The notes under the pieces: generated by a model
Databases searched by the model: none
What the model saw: the letters and a program-made list of their open reading frames with translations, nothing else
What the model was told of the DNA's origin: nothing
Assembly: GCA_947165425.1 (NCBI GenBank)
Contig: CAMVAJ010000002.1
Location: 1 to 64,000, forward strand
Source of the DNA: an uncultured Clostridia bacterium
Lineage (GTDB): Bacteria; Bacillota; Clostridia; Christensenellales; Aristaeellaceae
Length of the DNA: 64,000 nucleotides
Direction of reading: 5' to 3'
Made by a program: the position numbers and the translations under genes
Shown: piece by piece, positions 59,766 to 64,000 of the stretch
Numbering within the stretch: the stretch's first letter is position 1
How the letters are laid out: each line of letters opens with the position of its first letter

Positions 59766-60005
59766 TTACTTGCCGAAGAAGCTCTTGATCTTGTCCAGGA
59801 TGCCGCCGCCCTCCTTGAGCACGTCGTCCAGGTTCAGCTTCGCGGTGACGCCCTCGATGATAGCCTTGAGCTGGTCGTTGTCCAGGTCGATGCCGCTCAG
59901 CAGGCTCTTCACGACGGACATGGGGTCCTTCTGGAACTTGGCGACCAGATTCTTGTCGAGGTTCAGCTTCTCCAGCACGTCGGAGATCAGTTTCTGCAGA
60001 TCCAT
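59766..60005 (-). CDS. Small helical protein, unknown
   Basis: A 79-residue, mostly helical, charged protein (MDLQKLISDVLEKLNLDKNL ... GGGILDKIKSFFGK) with two related halves: LNLDKNLVAKFQKDP and LNLDDVLKEGGGIL. It has no signal or membrane segment. Codon use is normal, the AAGGAAGG ribosome site is good, and it has its own near-consensus promoter and terminator, so it is a real, probably well-expressed gene. No function is assigned. Confidence 0.8.
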   Translation of the reverse strand: MDLQKLISDVLEKLNLDKNLVAKFQKDPMSVVKSLLSGIDLDNDQLKAIIEGVTAKLNLDDVLKEGGGILDKIKSFFGK

Positions 60006-60080
60006 GAAAACATCCTTCCTTTCATCTCAGTGTGTTTTTGCCTGGGCCGCATCGGTTCACGGCCGGCTTCGGATGGATGA

Positions 60081-60109
60081 ATTATAGCGCGGCGCGCTTT
60101 TTTTCGCAA
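60081..60109 (-). promoter_or_regulatory. Promoter of the small helical protein gene
   Basis: Minus strand TTGCGA (60104-60109), 17 bp, TATAAT (60081-60086), 75 bp before the ATG at 60005. Confidence 0.75.
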
Positions 60110-60154
60110 GCGGGATTTGTTTTTTGAATGTTCTGTTTTGGCCTTGGGGGCCGA

Positions 60155-61066
60155 TCAGCCCGTCATGCGCTTCAGATGGAAGCGCCGCATCAGGTCCCCC
60201 TCGAGATTGCCGTACTCCGAGACCGTGATGGCGTCGATCGCCAGCAGCTCCATGCAGGCCAGCAGGATGCAGATGCCGTGGACCACGATGTCCGCCCGGC
60301 CCGGCTGGAGGCTCGGAAGCTTTTTCCGCTCGGCTACGGTCAGCCCGGAGAGCTGCAGGGCCTGCCGCTCCACCTCCGCCCGGCGCAGCGCGGTGCCGTG
60401 CAGGCAGGTGCGGTCGGTCCAGGGGGCGCTGCGGATCAGAGCGCCCAGGGCGGTGAAGGTGCCGCCGGTGCCCCGCCAGGCCGCGGGGCTGCGCCAGGCG
60501 GGCTGGCCCTCGAGGGCCTCCGCCAGTACGCCCCGGGCCGCCGCGGTCACCGCGGGCAGATCCTCCGGCCCGTCGATGGCCAGCAGCCGCTGGAGCCGGA
60601 CGGCCCCCATCTGGCAGGACAGGGCCTGGTCCGGGACGCCGCCCCGGCCCAGCACCAGCTCGGTGGAGCCGCCGCCGATATCGATGACGCCGCAGTCCCC
60701 GCCGTCGGAGGCGCCCAGGTAGGACAGCTCCGCCTCCTCCCGGCCAGTGCAGACCCGCAGCTCCAGCCCGGCTTGGACCCGGACCAGCCGCGCGAAGTCG
60801 CCGGCGTTGACGGCGTCGCGGACGGCGGAGGTGGCGAAGACCTGCAGATCCTCGGCCTGGGCGGCCCGGGCCAGGGCGGCCATCTGGGCGACCACTCCGG
60901 CGGTGGTCTCCATCGCCGGGAGCGAGAGCTCCCCGGCCTCGTTCAGCCCGGCAAAAAGCCGCGTCGCGGCGCGGTTCCGCTGCAGCCTGCGGCCCTCCTC
61001 GCCCGTGATCTCCGCCATCAGCATCCGCACGGAGTTGGATCCGATGCCGATCACCGCTGTCTTCAT
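60155..61066 (-). CDS. Ppx/GppA-family phosphatase
   Basis: A 303-residue ASKHA-fold enzyme of the exopolyphosphatase/pppGpp phosphatase family. It begins KTAVIGIGSNSVRMLMAEI, followed by FATSAVRDAVNAGDF, GREEAELSYLGA and DIGGGSTELVLG, the family's phosphate-binding loops. It is the short form lacking the C-terminal HD-like domain of E. coli Ppx, like many Clostridia paralogs. ATG 61066 has GGAGG upstream; the longer ORF start is not needed. Confidence 0.9.
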   Translation of the reverse strand: MKTAVIGIGSNSVRMLMAEITGEEGRRLQRNRAATRLFAGLNEAGELSLPAMETTAGVVAQMAALARAAQAEDLQVFATSAVRDAVNAGDFARLVRVQAGLELRVCTGREEAELSYLGASDGGDCGVIDIGGGSTELVLGRGGVPDQALSCQMGAVRLQRLLAIDGPEDLPAVTAAARGVLAEALEGQPAWRSPAAWRGTGGTFTALGALIRSAPWTDRTCLHGTALRRAEVERQALQLSGLTVAERKKLPSLQPGRADIVVHGICILLACMELLAIDAITVSEYGNLEGDLMRRFHLKRMTG

Positions 61067-61133
61067 GGCTCGCCTCCGTTCGTTTTCAACGGTCCCAGAG
61101 CTATTTATCATACGGAATCAAATTCTGTCATCT

Positions 61134-61162
61134 ATCATAACCAATTCGGTGCGAAATGTAAA
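61134..61162 (-). promoter_or_regulatory. Promoter of the ppx/gppA-like gene
   Basis: Minus strand TTTACA (61157-61162), 17 bp, TATGAT (61134-61139), about 68 bp before the ATG at 61066. Confidence 0.75.
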
Positions 61163-61193
61163 GAGCAAATCCGGGCGGTGTGTCTTCGCGCAC

Positions 61194-61219
61194 ACAAAAA
61201 ACCGCGCGGCGCGCGGTTT
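61194..61219 (-). terminator. Terminator after the ftsB-like gene
   Basis: Minus strand AAACCGCGC-GCC-GCGCGGTTT followed by TTT, 39 bp after the ftsB-like stop. Confidence 0.8.
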
Positions 61220-61257
61220 GACGCGGACGGCTCCGGGCGGGGGAAGCGCTCGGGGCT

Positions 61258-61623
61258 TCAGTCCGGGAAGGCCATCTCGTTGAGGATGATCTGCCATTCG
61301 TCGGCGGTGTAGCTGTCCAGCAGCTCCGGGTTGGTGACGGTGTAGCGCACCTCGCCGGGCTTTAAGTAGCTCAGGTCGCCCCGGGCGTGGTTCTCGATGT
61401 AGGATTTGCTGCCCACGTCCTCGAGCTTGGCCCGCAGGGAGATCAGCTCCTCCTCCTTGCGGGAGAGGATATATTGCTGGGTGGATTCCTCGCTCCGGAC
61501 CTGCCGGCGCAGGGCGTCGTTCCGGTTCATGGCGAAGGCGAACACGGTGGCCAGCAGCACGAGGATGATGATCACCATCAGCCAGGACCACTGCATCCGC
61601 CGGAGGGACTGTAGCCATCTCAT
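61258..61623 (-). CDS. FtsB/DivIC-like septum formation protein
   Basis: A 121-residue single-pass membrane protein: a short cytoplasmic start, one membrane segment (about 14-32), a coiled coil (about 35-70, ALRRQVRSEESTQQYILSRKEEELISLRAKLED) and the family end IENHARGDLSYLKPGEVRY. FtsB/DivIC proteins join FtsL and FtsQ/DivIB in the divisome. Its start overlaps the preceding gene by 4 bp (ATGA). Relatives with this architecture are usually annotated as septum formation initiators. Confidence 0.85.
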   Translation of the reverse strand: MRWLQSLRRMQWSWLMVIIILVLLATVFAFAMNRNDALRRQVRSEESTQQYILSRKEEELISLRAKLEDVGSKSYIENHARGDLSYLKPGEVRYTVTNPELLDSYTADEWQIILNEMAFPD

Positions 61624-62456
61624 CTGCGATACCTCTCTTCATCCGGGCGATCCCCGGGGTGCGCCGCAAGCCAGGCCTCGCGCAGCGCGGTGAGGCAGGC
61701 CTGCCATTTGGCGATATGGTCCGTCTCCCACAGGGCGGCCTCCGCCCAGCGCAGGCGCAGCATGGCGGTCTCGCCGAAATCCTGCTTCTCCTGGGCCGCG
61801 GCGAGCTCGGCGTCCCAGTCCTCGGGCTGGGGCAGCACGAGGTCCAGGTTCTCCTCGCAGGAGGCCAGGAGCTCGGCCACGTCCTGGTCGTACTCCTCCT
61901 CCCGGAGCTGGCGCTCGACCTGCTCCAAGCTGGCGACCGCCTCCTCGGTGGGCCGGCCGCAGTAGTATTCCTTCATCAGCCAGAGCCAGGTCTCCAGCAT
62001 CGCGTCCCAGTTCTCGGCGGCTTTCCCGCCCAGGAAGACGACGCTGCCCTTGTCCAGCGCCAGGTCCTCCGCCGCGCGCAGGGCCATCATCGGGATCCGG
62101 CCGGAGCGGTTGTGAAGCTCGAGCCAGTCGTGGATCTGAAAGGCATCCTCGCTCTGATAGTCGAAGAGGGCGGTCCAGAGCGTCTCCCCGGCCGGGCGGA
62201 CCCACAGGCGGCAGGTGGCGGGGATCGCCTCGCCGTAGCGGTTGAAGGCGACCATCTCATACAGGAAGGTGTCGCCCTCGCCGCCGTCCTCGCCGGCGAT
62301 CCGGCTGATCTCGCCGGCCAGGCTGGCCGCGGCGGGGAGGGGGCGATCGTCGCTGGGCTCCAGCGAGCCATAGTTGTCCAGCATCACGGCCAGCAGCCGG
62401 CGGATGTCCATCTCGGTTCCGACCGCGCAGACGCGGGCACGATAGCATGTAGCCAT
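61620..62456 (-). CDS. Uncharacterised protein between cdaR and ftsB
   Basis: A 278-residue soluble, acidic protein that I do not recognise. The N-terminal half (RARVCAVGTEMDIRRLLAVMLDNYG, TLWTALFDYQSEDAFQIHDWLELHNRSGRIPMMALRAAED) looks alpha/beta; the C-terminal half is a Glu/Trp-rich helical region. No signal peptide. It lies 24 bp after cdaR and overlaps the ftsB-like gene by 4 bp, so it belongs to the c-di-AMP/envelope operon. Confidence 0.75.
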   Translation of the reverse strand: MATCYRARVCAVGTEMDIRRLLAVMLDNYGSLEPSDDRPLPAAASLAGEISRIAGEDGGEGDTFLYEMVAFNRYGEAIPATCRLWVRPAGETLWTALFDYQSEDAFQIHDWLELHNRSGRIPMMALRAAEDLALDKGSVVFLGGKAAENWDAMLETWLWLMKEYYCGRPTEEAVASLEQVERQLREEEYDQDVAELLASCEENLDLVLPQPEDWDAELAAAQEKQDFGETAMLRLRWAEAALWETDHIAKWQACLTALREAWLAAHPGDRPDEERYRR

Positions 62457-62480
62457 TGGCAGTTCAAACTCCTTTGCCGG

Positions 62481-63821
62481 TCACTTTTCCTGGACCGTGA
62501 CATGCACGGTCTCGGGGGTGACCGCGGCGCTCCAGGCGGTGACGCCGCTGTTTTCGTCGGCCAGCTCGCAGATGACGGGCAGGTCGTACTCCCCGGCGGT
62601 CAGGCCGGTGAGGTCCACGCGCAGGCGGAGATCCGACGCGCGCAGCTTCAGCACCCAGAGCAGGTCGCCCTCCACCTCCGCCTCGGCGGTGCGGGGCTCG
62701 AGGGAGGCGGTCAGCCCTTCGCCCAGGCCCACGGGCTCGACCCGCAGGCTCCGGAAGGTGCGGCTGGAGAGGATCGGCCCGATCTCCACAGCCACGGTGA
62801 CGGTGTCCTGGCTGAGATAGTTCAGCTCGGTGGGCTTGCGCACGCGGATGGAGCGGTTGATGGAGTCGGTCAGATCCGTCACGTCCACCGTCGCGTCGGC
62901 GTAGATGGCGTCCAGCTGCGCCAGCACCTCGTCGGGGCCGGCGGCGTTGACGGAGGAGGGGGTGATGGTGATGGATTTGATCTCATAGCCCTCCGCCGGG
63001 GTGCCGGTGACCAGCCCCACCGTGGAGAGGTTCAGCGTCTTCATCGGGAGCATGCTCTGCTCGAGCACGACGGAGTCGATCAGCACGGACTGACTGGTGA
63101 TCTGCAGCGAGTCGGCGGGAATCTCCTCGCCCTGCCGGTCGACCAGCCGGAAGGAGACCGCCGTGCGGACGGTGCCCTCCTGGGCCGGGAGGGTGGCCAG
63201 ATCCAGCGCCGCCTCGGCCCGGACGATGCGCTCCACGAGGGAGCGGGGCCCGGAGACGGCCAGGATGGACGGCTCCGCGGAGGGGGCGGTGGAGTACCAG
63301 CCCGCGGGCGCCTCGCCCAGGGCTTCCACGCGCACGGGGATGCGGTAGCGGGTGATGTACTCGTCCACCGTGACGGTCACCGACGCGGGGGTCACCTCGT
63401 GCACGGTGCCGTAGCTGGTGGAGTTGGTCGTGGCGATTTTCAGCTCCTGCTCGCCGGTGGCGGAGATGCGGCTCAGATCGATGCGTGGGTTGTAGTTCGA
63501 GGCCTGGGCGGCCTGGTACTGCCCCTGCGGGATCTCGGCGCGGATGGTGACGGACGGGATGTCGTCCAGGCCGTCGGTGACGATGTAGCCCGCGCGCAGC
63601 AGTGTGTCGCTGCCCAGGACGGTCACGCTGCCGTCGGCCATGGTCTTCTCCCGGGTCAGGGTGGGATCCTGGGTGATCAGGCCGGCCCACAGCGCCAGCG
63701 CCAGGAGCACGGAGAGGAGCTTATAGCCCCAGTTCGAGGCGATGAGCCGCCAGAGAGCGTGCAGGAAGATGCGGAAGCGGCCCGGGGTGCGCTCGGGGTG
63801 GTCGGTACGCGGTTCGCTCAC
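62481..63821 (-). CDS. cdaR: CdaR, YbbR-domain regulator of diadenylate cyclase
   Basis: A 446-residue membrane-anchored protein with one N-terminal membrane segment (about 32-50, SNWGYKLLSVLLALALWAGL) and repeated extracellular YbbR domains (for example IPVRVEALGEAPAGWYSTAPSAEPSILAVSGP). CdaR binds and tunes the c-di-AMP synthase CdaA. The GTG start overlaps the cdaA stop (GTGA), the classical cdaA-cdaR arrangement. glmM, which often follows, is replaced here by the uncharacterised gene and ftsB. Confidence 0.92.
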   Translation of the reverse strand: MSEPRTDHPERTPGRFRIFLHALWRLIASNWGYKLLSVLLALALWAGLITQDPTLTREKTMADGSVTVLGSDTLLRAGYIVTDGLDDIPSVTIRAEIPQGQYQAAQASNYNPRIDLSRISATGEQELKIATTNSTSYGTVHEVTPASVTVTVDEYITRYRIPVRVEALGEAPAGWYSTAPSAEPSILAVSGPRSLVERIVRAEAALDLATLPAQEGTVRTAVSFRLVDRQGEEIPADSLQITSQSVLIDSVVLEQSMLPMKTLNLSTVGLVTGTPAEGYEIKSITITPSSVNAAGPDEVLAQLDAIYADATVDVTDLTDSINRSIRVRKPTELNYLSQDTVTVAVEIGPILSSRTFRSLRVEPVGLGEGLTASLEPRTAEAEVEGDLLWVLKLRASDLRLRVDLTGLTAGEYDLPVICELADENSGVTAWSAAVTPETVHVTVQEK

Positions 63822-64000
63822 GCCTTGCTCACCTCCTCGGACTTGCGGCGGAAGAGGCCGCGCAGGGAGAACCGGGGTTCCTCGTAGATGGTCTCCAGCA
63901 CCGCGCGCAGGGAGTCCGCGTCGTGGTGGCGGGTCAGCCGGCCGTGCTGGGCGACGGACATGATGCCCGTCTCCTCGGAGACGATCAGCACGATGGCGTC
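63818..64000 (-). CDS. cdaA: Diadenylate cyclase CdaA, C-terminal fragment (cut by window end)
   Basis: The last 60 residues of CdaA continue beyond the window. They begin DAIVLIVSEETGIMSVAQHGRL, matching the end of the DAC domain that makes c-di-AMP from two ATP, followed by a basic tail (LRGLFRRKSEEVSKA). The catalytic DGA and RHR motifs and the membrane segments lie outside. The overlap with cdaR supports the call. Confidence 0.9.
   Translation of the reverse strand, partial: DAIVLIVSEETGIMSVAQHGRLTRHHDADSLRAVLETIYEEPRFSLRGLFRRKSEEVSKA

Overview
The window is GC-rich (by eye roughly two thirds G+C) and reads as a strictly anaerobic, low-complexity-envelope member of the Bacillota, most likely a gut-type Clostridia. 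Evidence: a class III ribonucleotide reductase with its radical-SAM activase, a CtsR box in front of clpB, cdaA/cdaR for c-di-AMP, a SpoIIIE/FtsK translocase, DegV, RpiR and MarR regulators, an ECF transporter S component, a BMP-type nucleoside importer, SH3b and BIG2 surface proteins, and sigma-A type promoters (TTGACA/TATAAT, often with an extended TGn -10). No rRNA, tRNA, insertion sequence, prophage or CRISPR array was seen. Because of the high GC, almost every gene has long antisense shadow ORFs; these were left out.

Layout. 1-2086: tail of a GH39-like beta-xylosidase and a GH67 alpha-glucuronidase (xylan use). 2162-6602 (minus): a secreted SH3b/Ig protein with a repetitive tail, then serC-serA. 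6860-11175 (plus): RpiR regulator, BaiN/HI0933-type flavoprotein, DEDDh exonuclease, secreted metallo-beta-lactamase-fold protein. 11413-11886: lone MarR gene. 12057-20346 (minus): a long gene train, secreted protein, ftsK, tcdA, small membrane protein, degV, P-loop kinase, COG2509 flavoprotein. 20604-26099 (plus): ABC-F ATPase, argH, two GT2 glycosyltransferases and a NusG/LoaP-like antiterminator. 26133-29088: GH13 hydrolase (minus), HprK-like kinase and a cinnamoyl-esterase-like hydrolase (plus).

29098-31826: a divergent regulatory region of about 500 bp separates an ECF S component under a probable ZTP riboswitch (minus) from an antibiotic-resistance-type ABC-F with a leader ORF, an attenuator and a Shine-Dalgarno-masking hairpin (plus). 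31851-36049 (minus): nrdG, paired NrdR boxes, nrdD fused to a thioredoxin-like domain, trxB. 36107-39924: three tandem secreted proteins. 40116-46339: EamA transporter, a large adenosine-deaminase-like multidomain protein (the least explained gene here), TldD/TldE protease pair. 46417-55076: heterodimeric ABC exporter and BMP-type nucleoside importer. 55328-64000: clpB under CtsR, UbiB-like kinase, small helical protein, Ppx/GppA phosphatase, FtsB/DivIC protein, uncharacterised protein, cdaR and the end of cdaA.

The genes mostly serve plant-polysaccharide use, amino acid synthesis, anaerobic DNA precursor synthesis, envelope functions and stress response. The most interesting material is the RNA-based control between 29724 and 30170, the 817-residue deaminase-like fusion at 41106-43559, and the reductase-thioredoxin fusion with its paired NrdR boxes.
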